Source: Selenomonas sp.
GTDB lineage: Bacteria > Bacillota_C > Negativicutes > Selenomonadales > Selenomonadaceae
Reading direction: 5' to 3'
Assembly: GCF_024693525.1 (NCBI RefSeq)
Contig: NZ_JAILKR010000095.1
Span: 1-38,325 of the forward strand
DNA: 38,325 nt
The number at the start of each line of letters is the position of its first letter. Positions within the stretch are counted from its first letter, which is position 1. Shown here piece by piece: positions 31,909 through 38,325 of the stretch. The notes under the pieces were generated by a model. That model worked only from the letters and a program-made list of their open reading frames with translations. It searched no databases and had not been told where the DNA came from. The translations under genes and the position numbers were made by a program.

Positions 31909-32601
31909 TCAGTTCACCACCTGTTCTCCATTGGCAATCGCCGCATAGGTTTCCTCGGGAATCATTGGCGAACCAATCCGCGCCAGCAAATCCGCTGGTA
32001 TCTCACCAGTTTCGGCATACTGCCGCCCGGCTTCCCGCACCAGCTCAAGCCGCGGCTTGGTGACGATATCCGCTTCCGGCACGTTGAACATCGGGCTTTC
32101 CGGTACCGTAATAATCGTATGCTGGCGCGGGAAGAGCAGCTTGAACTGCGCCACCGCTGGCTCAAAATTCCCCTTGCTGTTCGGAAACCCGCAGCCGCAA
32201 ATCATCAGATAACGAAGATGGGCAAAATCCGCTTGCCCGATATGCTCATAACGCTCACCAACCTTCTTCATCTTCATGCAGGAAAGCGGCATCGTCCTCT
32301 CAATGAAGGCCTTTAACTGTGCTGGCATACCATAACCATAGAGCGGGAAATTAAACAATAACAACTCGCTTTTTAACATCTCCGCTATCAGCGATTTCAT
32401 ATCATCCTTGTGTACACAAGTACCACCATTGCGTTTGCAGGTAAAACACCCCACACAGAATTCGATATGTTTATCGGCGATGTCAATGACACTAACCTCC
32501 TGCGGCGCGGCATCTTCCATGCCCTGCACAAAGGCCCGGGTAATATGCATCGTGTCGCTTTTCTTTCTTTTGGGGCTGCCATTCAGAATTAAAATCCTCA
32601 T
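31909..32601 (-). CDS. Flavodoxin-like NAD(P)H-dependent oxidoreductase with cysteine motif
   Basis: 230 residues. MRILILNGSPKRKKSDT is the FMN phosphate-binding loop of the NADPH-dependent FMN reductase family. FCVGCFTCKRNGGTCVHKDDM carries the C-x2-C-x2-C...C pattern of iron-sulfur flavoproteins (landmark only). FPLYGYGMPAQLKAFIERT is the second flavin-binding loop. It probably reduces a small electrophile or quinone. It is the last gene of the TetR operon. I start at the second of two Met (MRILIL), with GAGGTG ten bases upstream; the first Met overlaps the previous stop as ATGA and remains possible. Confidence 0.82.
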   Translation of the reverse strand: MRILILNGSPKRKKSDTMHITRAFVQGMEDAAPQEVSVIDIADKHIEFCVGCFTCKRNGGTCVHKDDMKSLIAEMLKSELLLFNFPLYGYGMPAQLKAFIERTMPLSCMKMKKVGERYEHIGQADFAHLRYLMICGCGFPNSKGNFEPAVAQFKLLFPRQHTIITVPESPMFNVPEADIVTKPRLELVREAGRQYAETGEIPADLLARIGSPMIPEETYAAIANGEQVVN

Positions 32602-32603
32602 CG

Positions 32604-33086
32604 TCATATCACCTCAAGCATCGACTCAATCGTCAAGCGTTTCCGAAAATAACGTGGACCTTCTTCCCCGATTTCTCCGCTCGCTAGAAAACAACACTTC
32701 GCCAATACGCGTTTTGATGCGGCATTGCCCTCCTCAGCCTCAGCTTCAATCCGTTTCACTTCCGGATGAGAAAAGGCCCAGGAAATTGCCGCCCGCACAG
32801 CCTCAGTCGCATAACCCTGTCCACGGTATTCCTCCTCGATCCCGTAGCCGATTTCCGCCACACCATCTGCGCCAAGCCCTTTAAAACATAAATCCCCCAC
32901 ATGCTTGCCATCATGACGCTCAATCATCCACATCGCATACCAATCCCACTGATGCGGATGTGAAATACAGCCAGTCAGCATTTCCTCATACGCCTTCTTC
33001 AACTCTGCATCCTGTACCGTGTCAATAGCCCCTTCCATCTGAATGCCATCAGCCGGATATAGGATCAGTCGTTCTGTCGTTACCAT
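32604..33086 (-). CDS. GNAT-family N-acetyltransferase (RimJ/RimL type)
   Basis: 160 residues. VAEIGYGIEEEYRGQGYATEAVRA holds the acetyl-CoA loop (R-G-Q-G-Y-A), followed by VKRIEAEAEEGNAASKRVLAKCCF, the usual N-A-A-S-x-R-V motif of RimJ/RimL-like enzymes. It transfers acetyl groups to an unknown amine, either a protein N-terminus or a small molecule such as a toxic amine. AAGGAGG precedes the ATG. Third gene of the tetR operon. Confidence 0.87.
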   Translation of the reverse strand: MVTTERLILYPADGIQMEGAIDTVQDAELKKAYEEMLTGCISHPHQWDWYAMWMIERHDGKHVGDLCFKGLGADGVAEIGYGIEEEYRGQGYATEAVRAAISWAFSHPEVKRIEAEAEEGNAASKRVLAKCCFLASGEIGEEGPRYFRKRLTIESMLEVI

Positions 33087-33111
33087 AAGACCTCCTTGTG
33101 TTGCCTTAAAA

Positions 33112-33714
33112 TCACATTCCCTTTACACGCCAAAGCCAATCATCCAGGAACTGCCTCTGCTCTTCAGTATGGAACCAATGCTCACCAGCTTCCATTACCG
33201 TAAGATCCGCATCATGATTATCGGCAAAAGCCTGCATCGTCACATAATCCGTAAGATTATCGTGACCGCCATACAAAATCTGTGTCGGCACCGTCCACTG
33301 GATGGGATGACTACGGACATAAGAAAGATACTCCCAGGACAAGGCCTCGCCAAACTCTGTAGGGATTACGCCCTGTTCCTCTAAGTCTTTCTCTGTTACC
33401 TGCGCCCACTGCATCATGTTCGTGATGAGCGTTTCCATATCGACCACAGGCGAAATGAAATACGCCTGCTTCACATACGCGTCAATACCGCCACACATGC
33501 TGAAAAACGCGCCAATACTATTGGCAATCAGCACCACATTGTCATACTTCTCATATAAGTCCCTAACGATCTCTCGAATCTCATTTCCTGTTTCCCACGG
33601 GGTAAAGGTCTGATAATCAAGGCCTAGCACTTTCGCATCGGGGAAAAACGCCCGATAATGCTCAGCCTCGGCTGCACTTCCGCCCTTCCCGTGGACGTAA
33701 ACTACAATATCCAT
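33112..33714 (-). CDS. Small alpha/beta-hydrolase
   Basis: 200 residues. Core strand and oxyanion region IVVYVHGKGGSAAEAEHY, nucleophile elbow VVLIANSIGAFFS (Ser in N-S-I-G, with Ala replacing the first Gly of GxSxG), catalytic Asp region YGGHDNLTDY, and a C-terminal His in AGEHWFHTEEQ. It is a serine hydrolase of the YdeN/RBBP9-like small type; substrate unknown. The chosen start MDIVVYVHG follows GAGGG. An earlier GTG overlapping the tetR stop (GTGA) has no ribosome binding site. Second gene of the operon. Confidence 0.82.
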   Translation of the reverse strand: MDIVVYVHGKGGSAAEAEHYRAFFPDAKVLGLDYQTFTPWETGNEIREIVRDLYEKYDNVVLIANSIGAFFSMCGGIDAYVKQAYFISPVVDMETLITNMMQWAQVTEKDLEEQGVIPTEFGEALSWEYLSYVRSHPIQWTVPTQILYGGHDNLTDYVTMQAFADNHDADLTVMEAGEHWFHTEEQRQFLDDWLWRVKGM

Positions 33715-33734
33715 ACTACCCTCAATATTCTTTT

Positions 33735-34358
33735 TCACTTCTTGACTAATGCCCCAAAGATTGCATCTTTGTCAAAATCACCGGTAGCAAACCCCGGCAC
33801 TTCCTTGAACGCCTTGCAATAGGCAAGGCTCATCTCGGTAAAGACAGCACTCATCTGCGCATCCGTATACGGGCAGTCATCGGTGACGATAAGCGTCGCA
33901 AAGCTGAACGCCACGAGCCAGAGATTGCGAAAGTATTTATCCGCCGTCGCCGCATCCATGTGATAGATGCGCATAATCGACTCACGCACCAGCTCCTGCG
34001 AAAAATGCAGAGCATCCATCGCACCGCCCACTGCCTCATCCGGCTTCGTCAAAAAGAGCAACTTATAGAGCTCGGGTTCCTCTTGGGCAAAGCGGATATA
34101 CTGCTGACCAACGCCCAAGAATGGCACCGGCCCTTTGAGCCCTGTTTCGATATACACCTGATAGCGCGCCTTTGCCATGGCATATACCTCGACCTTCAGC
34201 TGTTCCATCGTCGTGAACCACGTAAAGATTGGCCGCGGAGACACACCAAGCTCTGCGGCCACCTCACGTGCGGTCACCGCATCGATTCCCTTCTTGCGCA
34301 CCACTTCCAGTGCAGCTGCGACAATCTCCTCTTTTTGAAACTTAACCTTTGGGGGCAT
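33735..34358 (-). CDS. TetR-family transcriptional regulator
   Basis: 207 residues. N-terminal helix-turn-helix: FQKEEIVAAALEVVRKKGIDAVTAREVAAELGVS followed by FTWFTTMEQL (landmarks only). The C-terminal helical ligand domain has no recognised specificity. It is the first gene of a four-gene unit (regulator, hydrolase, acetyltransferase, flavoprotein) and probably controls all of them through the palindrome at its own start site. The ligand may be a toxic xenobiotic, given the partner enzymes; this is inference. Start MPPKVKFQKEE follows AAGGATTAGG. Confidence 0.88.
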   Translation of the reverse strand: MPPKVKFQKEEIVAAALEVVRKKGIDAVTAREVAAELGVSPRPIFTWFTTMEQLKVEVYAMAKARYQVYIETGLKGPVPFLGVGQQYIRFAQEEPELYKLLFLTKPDEAVGGAMDALHFSQELVRESIMRIYHMDAATADKYFRNLWLVAFSFATLIVTDDCPYTDAQMSAVFTEMSLAYCKAFKEVPGFATGDFDKDAIFGALVKK

Positions 34359-34386
34359 AAACCTAATCCTTTCATGTAAAACACTC

Positions 34387-34432
34387 GTTACGTAACACAT
34401 GTTATCTTATCGATTCTTAGTTGACTTGTCAA
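34387..34432 (-). promoter_or_regulatory. tetR operon promoter and operator
   Basis: Minus strand TTGACA (34427-34432), 17-base spacer, TAAGAT (34404-34409), then the palindrome GTTACGTAAC (34387-34396) over the expected start site, a typical autorepressor position. The -35 box is the first half of a perfect TTGACAAGTCAA motif. The -35 and most of the spacer are also codons of the upstream DUF2284 gene, whose stop overlaps the -10. Confidence 0.78.
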
Positions 34433-35048
34433 GTCCTTCCTCGCGTTTCTCGTCAAAAGTCATATCCATGACCGCCCACATATCCTCCGTTATTTCCGCT
34501 GTCGTTGCGATACCATGAACCAAGGTGAAATAATCAGGCAGCCTGTCGTGGCACCACTGAATTTCAATTCCCAGCATTTCCCGGGTGATTGCGGTCAGAT
34601 TAAAGCCAAAGGCATCTAAGGAATACCGCATCTTATCCGGCCAGCGGCAAGGTGTGCCCTCGCCTCGGCTGCAAACAGAGCAAAGATTGCAGCCCCCCGA
34701 GGATAACGCCATACTTCCCGGAAGCTTCGCCTCTAGCTTCCGCATCTTTTCTTCCATTGCCAGCTTTACTTCCACCACAATATTCCAGCCCATGTCTTTG
34801 ACCTTCTCCGCCGTATTGGCTTGCTTAATCGTCTCGGGACTCAAATTTATCTTAGCCCCCACCACATACATCCACGGAAACTTTTCCAAATAGGCCGCCG
34901 CATCAAAGGGCAAGGGCGGACAACTCCAAACCGTATTATAGTTGGGGCAGGCCTTGCAATAGGCAAGATAGTTGCCAATATCTTGATAATTTTGCTGAAA
35001 CACCGACAGGGGCATTCCGCTCTTTCTATATTCCACCGAATAATCCAT
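34407..35048 (-). CDS. DUF2284 cysteine-rich metal-binding protein
   Basis: 213 residues. Conserved cysteines occur in two groups: YCKACPNYNTVWSCPP near residues 30-45, and GGCNLCSVCSRGEGTPCRWP near 117-136, together with FGFNLT. This is the pattern of DUF2284, predicted to bind an iron-sulfur cluster or zinc. Function unknown. AAGGTG precedes the ATG at a slightly long distance. It runs into the tetR promoter with no terminator between, so some read-through into the tetR operon is likely. Confidence 0.8.
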   Translation of the reverse strand: MDYSVEYRKSGMPLSVFQQNYQDIGNYLAYCKACPNYNTVWSCPPLPFDAAAYLEKFPWMYVVGAKINLSPETIKQANTAEKVKDMGWNIVVEVKLAMEEKMRKLEAKLPGSMALSSGGCNLCSVCSRGEGTPCRWPDKMRYSLDAFGFNLTAITREMLGIEIQWCHDRLPDYFTLVHGIATTAEITEDMWAVMDMTFDEKREEGLDKSTKNR

Positions 35049-35173
35049 AGCAAATCACACCTTTGGTTATCATAGTCTTTTCCATCAATAGTTTCGCCAG
35101 CAAAGGATATTTCCCTTTTCTGGCGAATAAAGCAATATTATCCATTTTTCATCGTACCACAAGAGGTGATATC

Positions 35174-35632
35174 ATGACAGCCATAAAACCTGGCGACATC
35201 CTTTACGTCAAACGCACCGGCTACCGCCATTTTGGCATCTATGCCGGCAACCAGCAGGTCATCCACTACTACAAAGAAAAAAATCCCTTGGTTAGCGATG
35301 GCATCATCAGCGAAACCACGCTGGCAGATTTTCAGGGCGTCAGCGACACGATTTACGTGTTAAACTCCACCACGCCATCCGGTCCGCCACTTTTTGACTG
35401 GATCGTCCACCGCCTGCTGGGGGACGATATCGAATTATTCTCTCCCGAAGAAACCGTCATGCGTGCCCGCAGCAAACTAGGCGAACGGGGCTACAACCTG
35501 CTGCTAAACAACTGTGAACACTTTGCCCTTTGGTGCAAAACCGGCATCGCCCAATCCGCCCAAAGTGACTATCTCCTCTCCTGCCTGCAGCTGTTAAATC
35601 CCCTCCCATCCCCGCACAAAGAAACGGACTGA
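35174..35632 (+). CDS. LRAT-like (NlpC/P60 superfamily) protein
   Basis: 152 residues. PGDILYVKRTGYRHFGIYAGNQQVIHY contains the catalytic His of the circularly permuted LRAT domain (landmark only). NNCEHFALWCKTG contains the catalytic Cys in the hallmark N-C-E-H-F. Such enzymes are thiol acyltransferases, phospholipases or amidases; bacterial members are poorly studied. No signal peptide or membrane anchor is seen in the chosen reading. Start MTAIKPGD follows AAGAGGTGAT directly. Single gene with its own terminator. Confidence 0.85.
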   Translation: MTAIKPGDILYVKRTGYRHFGIYAGNQQVIHYYKEKNPLVSDGIISETTLADFQGVSDTIYVLNSTTPSGPPLFDWIVHRLLGDDIELFSPEETVMRARSKLGERGYNLLLNNCEHFALWCKTGIAQSAQSDYLLSCLQLLNPLPSPHKETD

Positions 35633-35658
35633 CCGAATTAACCGGTCAGTCCGTTTTT
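35624..35658 (+). terminator. Terminator of the LRAT-like gene
   Basis: ACGGACTGACC ... GGTCAGTCCGT stem followed by TTTTT. Confidence 0.88.
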
Positions 35659-35709
35659 ATCGATAGTCCTTCGATTTTCACTAACAGATTTATCTGCCAC
35701 TTGTCAGCA

Positions 35710-37002
35710 TCAAGTTGTCTTTTTCAAGGAAAGATTTTCCCGGGCATATTCCTGCAAATCCTCCGTCGTCTCTGCCACTTCTTTCGCATAGGCCTTGATA
35801 TCCTGGGTCAATTGCTTCGTGTTGGCCACCGACATTTCCCCGAGCTTCCGGAACAACTTTTTATGCTCAGGACGAAATTCCATATCCTCATCGTACTTAC
35901 GGAAAAGCAGCCGTATCATCTTGCGCCGCAAAAATTTCTCCCGAATAATATTCTCCCGTTCCTGCACCCAAGCCACCGCCAGCACCGCCAGCAACAGGAT
36001 GCCCATATACCCAAGCAGCGGATACATCCAGGCAACCAGCTGGGAAAAACCGCCAAAGCTGCAAACATAACCCAGCGCCACAATAGCCAGAAGGATTTTG
36101 CGCATCTTGCTGGTATCACTGCCGGCAAACCGCCGGGCCGTGGCATAGTAAAGACTAAAAGCCGTATTGAAAATCAACGCGAATATGACCACTGCATAAA
36201 TGCCGGCAAAGAGCGGATGAATCTCATTCACCAGCGTTAGCATCGGAATCTCTACATCCTTAACCTTGTCGAGATTGGCAAACAGCGCCATCGAAGCACT
36301 GCCCACAATCAAACCGATAAGGGCACCGCCTAAGGCGCCGCCTTTTTCCGCATCGCCAATGCGTACCACCGAACCGCCAAGCACAAAGGCCATGGAAACA
36401 CCATTCATCACGCAAAGGGCAAAGTAATTGATAACGGCCAAATAAACATTCGGCATGGCCGGCCGCATTGTCCTCGACACCTCATCGAGGAGCGTGAAAT
36501 CATAAGACTTACCCCAAAAGGTATAGCCCGTTGCCACTAAAATCATAACCACGATGATGGGCGTAAAAACGCCAAGCACCCGGGTAATCTTATCAAAGTC
36601 CATAAACGCAATCACAGCAATCAGCACCGAGCACAGTAGTGCCCCCAGCCAACTTGGCAAGCCGAATTGCTGCTGTAAATTAGCCCCAGCCCCAGCGACC
36701 ATGACAAAACCAACGGCAAAACAGGAAACCACCAACGCAATGTCAATGATACGCTGGATGACAGGATGGGCAATCTGCTCCAAGACTTCCTGATGATTAT
36801 TCGACTGATAATGTGACCCCAGGGTCACAATGATGCGCCCAAAAACTATATTCAACAGGCCCAGTACAACAACGCCCACCAAGCCTATTTCACCAAAGCT
36901 CAAAAAATACTGCAGCAAGTCCTGTCCCGAAGATAGACCTGCCCCCACCAAAACGCCAACATAGGCCATAGCAACAGATACAGATTCCTTACTAAAACTC
37001 AT
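35710..37002 (-). CDS. YkvI-family membrane transporter (LeuT-fold, APC superfamily)
   Basis: 430 residues with about ten membrane helices. The first helix reads VAMAYVGVLVGAGLSSGQDLLQYF, with the unwound GAGLSSGQ typical of YkvI proteins related to branched-chain amino-acid and sodium symporters. YFALCVMNGVSMAFVLGG lies near helix 6. A cytoplasmic charged tail of about 80 residues (from REKFLRRKMIRL) follows and ends in a helical LTQDIKAYAKEVAETTEDLQEYA. Substrate unknown. AAGGGTGA precedes the ATG. Monocistronic. Confidence 0.83.
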   Translation of the reverse strand: MSFSKESVSVAMAYVGVLVGAGLSSGQDLLQYFLSFGEIGLVGVVVLGLLNIVFGRIIVTLGSHYQSNNHQEVLEQIAHPVIQRIIDIALVVSCFAVGFVMVAGAGANLQQQFGLPSWLGALLCSVLIAVIAFMDFDKITRVLGVFTPIIVVMILVATGYTFWGKSYDFTLLDEVSRTMRPAMPNVYLAVINYFALCVMNGVSMAFVLGGSVVRIGDAEKGGALGGALIGLIVGSASMALFANLDKVKDVEIPMLTLVNEIHPLFAGIYAVVIFALIFNTAFSLYYATARRFAGSDTSKMRKILLAIVALGYVCSFGGFSQLVAWMYPLLGYMGILLLAVLAVAWVQERENIIREKFLRRKMIRLLFRKYDEDMEFRPEHKKLFRKLGEMSVANTKQLTQDIKAYAKEVAETTEDLQEYARENLSLKKTT

Positions 37003-37076
37003 CCGGTCACCCTTCTTTTTATGTATTTATTAAACATTTTGCATGTATATTTTAGCATAAATGTTATAGTAACGCA

Positions 37077-37125
37077 AAAAACAGACGGATTACCACCGAA
37101 ATCGACTGGCAATCCGTCTATTTTT
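37077..37125. terminator. Bidirectional stem-loop upstream of the ykvI-type gene
   Basis: AGACGGATT ... AATCCGTCT, 9-base perfect stem with TATTTTT on one side and, on the other strand, GTTTTTTG. It lies between two minus-strand genes, and the stronger terminator of the 37254 gene lies just upstream. Confidence 0.7.
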
Positions 37126-37198
37126 ACACGGCTTTTAAAATTTCGTTTCGATAGCAGCCACAAGCTTATGCATCGTATTCGTAGCGTTATACCATATA

Positions 37199-37230
37199 AA
37201 AAGCTGACCAGTAAATTGACCGGTCAGCCT
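37199..37230 (-). terminator. Terminator of the gene at 37254-37652
   Basis: CTGACC ... GGTCAG stem extended by GGC/GCT, followed on the minus strand by TTTTTATAT. It contains a one-mismatch copy of the dispersed motif (TTGACCGGTCAG). Confidence 0.8.
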
Positions 37231-37253
37231 GCTCTATCCTATACTACTATGTT

Positions 37254-37652
37254 TCAAACTTTGCCCAACGCATTCATCATTAAAGCAGCCGTTTCGGCGC
37301 TGGCCATCTTCTCCGCCTCAGCGGGGATAGCCTGCCCTGATTTTTCCACCTGCGTGCTCAGTATCGTCGGATTCTCCTCGGGGTGCGCCGCATGGGTCTT
37401 GCTCTGGGACACGATACGGTCACCTGCATAAATGGTTACGAGCACCGAACCATCCGACATAACCTGCGTGACCGTAGTGGTTTCCTCGCCATTATCACCC
37501 TCGCCGGTATCACGGATACCGCCGCCAGTCTCAAGCTGGCGGAGCATATGGGAAAACGTCGGTTTGGCCACCGGGGTCTTATCCCGCTTCGACGACTCTG
37601 TTTCTGCGGCACCTGGATTCCACAGCACCGCTTTTGTTGCTTGAATCTCCAT
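37254..37652 (-). CDS. Hypothetical protein
   Basis: 132 residues, not recognised. No signal peptide or membrane segment. Middle section is polar with Thr/Gly/Glu runs (GEGDNGEETTTV), then a predicted beta hairpin TQVMSDGSVLVTIYAGDRIVSQSKT, then a helical Ala-rich end (EKMASAETAALMMNALGKV). The DGSVLVTIY hairpin resembles short putative phage or flagellar accessory proteins but I cannot place it. AAGGAGG before the ATG and a clean terminator make it a credible expressed gene. Confidence 0.6.
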   Translation of the reverse strand: MEIQATKAVLWNPGAAETESSKRDKTPVAKPTFSHMLRQLETGGGIRDTGEGDNGEETTTVTQVMSDGSVLVTIYAGDRIVSQSKTHAAHPEENPTILSTQVEKSGQAIPAEAEKMASAETAALMMNALGKV

Positions 37653-37741
37653 ACAATCCTCCTTTACTAACACCTCTCTCCTATATATCGTAAAAAAAGA
37701 GATTTTAATAAGGGCGCAATTTCTTCCGCAATACGATCCTA

Positions 37742-37891
37742 TCAATCAGCCTGTGCCCGCACTTCGCCTTCATCCGCAAGGACATACATCGTACCTGCTG
37801 CCAAATACTTTTCAACCATACTCTGCTGCTCATCAGCCAGCAGGAGCAACGGCATATATTCCTGCTTTTCTTCTGTCGCATATATTTCCAT
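37742..37891 (-). pseudogene. N-terminal remnant of a GNAT acetyltransferase
   Basis: The 49-codon frame (MEIYATEEKQEYMPLLLLADEQ, then MVEKYLAAGTMYVLADEGEVRA) matches the first beta-alpha units of small GNAT proteins, which continue with C-V-V-T-x-E and an acetyl-CoA loop. Here the frame stops right after EVRAQAD and no acetyl-CoA loop follows. In another frame, HRLIDRIVLRKKL just downstream resembles the later GNAT helix, which suggests an internal deletion. GAGGG precedes the start, so the short product may still be made. Confidence 0.55.
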
Positions 37892-37940
37892 CGACATGCC
37901 CTCACTATGAACCATAGGAAAACAACAGTGCCCCCACATC

Positions 37941-38325
37941 TCACTCTATGCGAATCGAGGCCATAGCTTTTTCGGCTATGGCTTCCATAGTCTTATCATC
38001 CGTCCAATACCCAAACGTTATCATCCAATGTTCCTGTCCCATTTGGAGACCTAAGCACTCAAGCCGTAAAGAATCACCATCTTCGTCGCGCAGGCCGATT
38101 TCAAAATAGTCCATCTCTCTGCCATTGATGGTTCTTTTTTCTGCACGTTTCAACACAGGATTATTCTGCCGTACCTTGGCAAAATCATCCAGGAATCGCG
38201 ACATGGTAAATTTCACCCGCGCATTGGGATTTATCATCGTGCCATGATGTATTGACACCAACATGCGTGAGCCCAGATGCTTATATATTTTCTGATTCTT
38301 TACATTGGCATCATCGCTTCGTTCC
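37941..38325 (-). CDS. Hypothetical protein (5' end outside window)
   Basis: The frame is open from the stop at 37941 to the window edge, so at least 128 codons; the N-terminus lies beyond. The visible part begins KNQKIYKHLGSRMLVSIHHGTMINPN and ends with KTMEAIAEKAMASIRIE. It alternates charged helices and strands (REMDYFEIGLRDEDGDSLRLECLGLQMG) in the manner of small Mog1/PsbP-like or DUF1795-type proteins, but this is only a resemblance. Two internal Met could be starts if the upstream frame is not used. Confidence 0.6.
   Translation of the reverse strand, partial: ERSDDANVKNQKIYKHLGSRMLVSIHHGTMINPNARVKFTMSRFLDDFAKVRQNNPVLKRAEKRTINGREMDYFEIGLRDEDGDSLRLECLGLQMGQEHWMITFGYWTDDKTMEAIAEKAMASIRIE

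Noticed and set aside
35624..35658. Terminator with CTGACC...GGTCAG as part of the dispersed repeat family
   Set aside because: The spacer is too long and the stem belongs to a normal terminator. Similar wording at 37204-37227 is counted only for its 12-bp segment.
1..38325. tRNA, rRNA, transposase or integrase genes
   Set aside because: I looked for cloverleaf patterns, CCA ends, and DDE or tyrosine-recombinase motifs and saw none, so no mobile element is claimed.

Overview
The window most resembles a chromosome segment from a diderm Firmicute of the Negativicutes (Selenomonas-like). The gene order ylxM-ffh-rpsP-khpA-ylqD-rimM-trmD is typical of Firmicutes. In the same window there is an outer-membrane porin with a periplasmic coiled coil ahead of a beta-barrel, which only a double-membrane cell would need. 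Metabolism looks anaerobic and saccharolytic (fructan/sucrose genes, a CODH-family protein, HypF, flavoprotein). Genus is inference; no 16S or tRNA gene is present.

Layout. 1-166: 3' end of a class II fructose-bisphosphate aldolase, a strong terminator, then a 5'-truncated methyltransferase. 968-7743: a fructan/sucrose locus on the minus strand, in transcription order lacI-type regulator, cytoplasmic GH32 sucrase, LacY-family permease, porin and exported GH32-like hydrolase. A consensus promoter followed by twin operators lies directly upstream of the sucrase. 7868-9704: an anti-sigma/HATPase remnant, glycerate kinase and a small LysM protein. 9984-14746: a plus-strand operon encoding a CODH (CooS)-family protein with a 17-histidine N-terminal tail, plus a complete NrtA/SsuA-type ABC transporter. 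14855-17680: a hybrid histidine kinase with tandem periplasmic solute-binding domains. 17762-17950: a probable small structured RNA. 18144-20489: HypF. 20525-25469: a TPR protein and two chemotaxis receptors. 25663-29699: the SRP/ribosome-maturation operon. 29950 to the end: a zinc-ribbon/DUF805 protein, a FlgT-like exported protein, a TetR-controlled four-gene operon, DUF2284, an LRAT-like protein, a YkvI-type transporter, small unknowns, a GNAT remnant and a partial gene.

Main discoveries. (1) The CooS-like protein keeps every recognisable CODH metal ligand and the catalytic His and Lys, except that the cysteine in the conserved D-[VY]-Q-C motif is Asp398. This points to a deviant active-site cluster, like the hybrid-cluster CooS-V type I recall from Carboxydothermus, rather than to CO oxidation. 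Its cotranscription with a dedicated ABC importer and its His-rich tail suggest an uncharacterised uptake-and-conversion system. (2) A 12-bp palindrome TTGAC-NN-GTCAA occurs six times perfectly and seven more times with one mismatch, where fewer than 0.1 perfect copies are expected. Five copies form an in-frame array inside hypF. The half-site GTCAA also repeats four times with an exact 7-nt period against the cooS ribosome binding site. (3) The small RNA carries three AUCCCA motifs, two of them in hairpin loops.

Three gene remnants (methyltransferase, HATPase, GNAT) show gene decay around the islands. Start codons were chosen from ribosome binding sites. Family assignments rest on recognised motifs, not on database searches.
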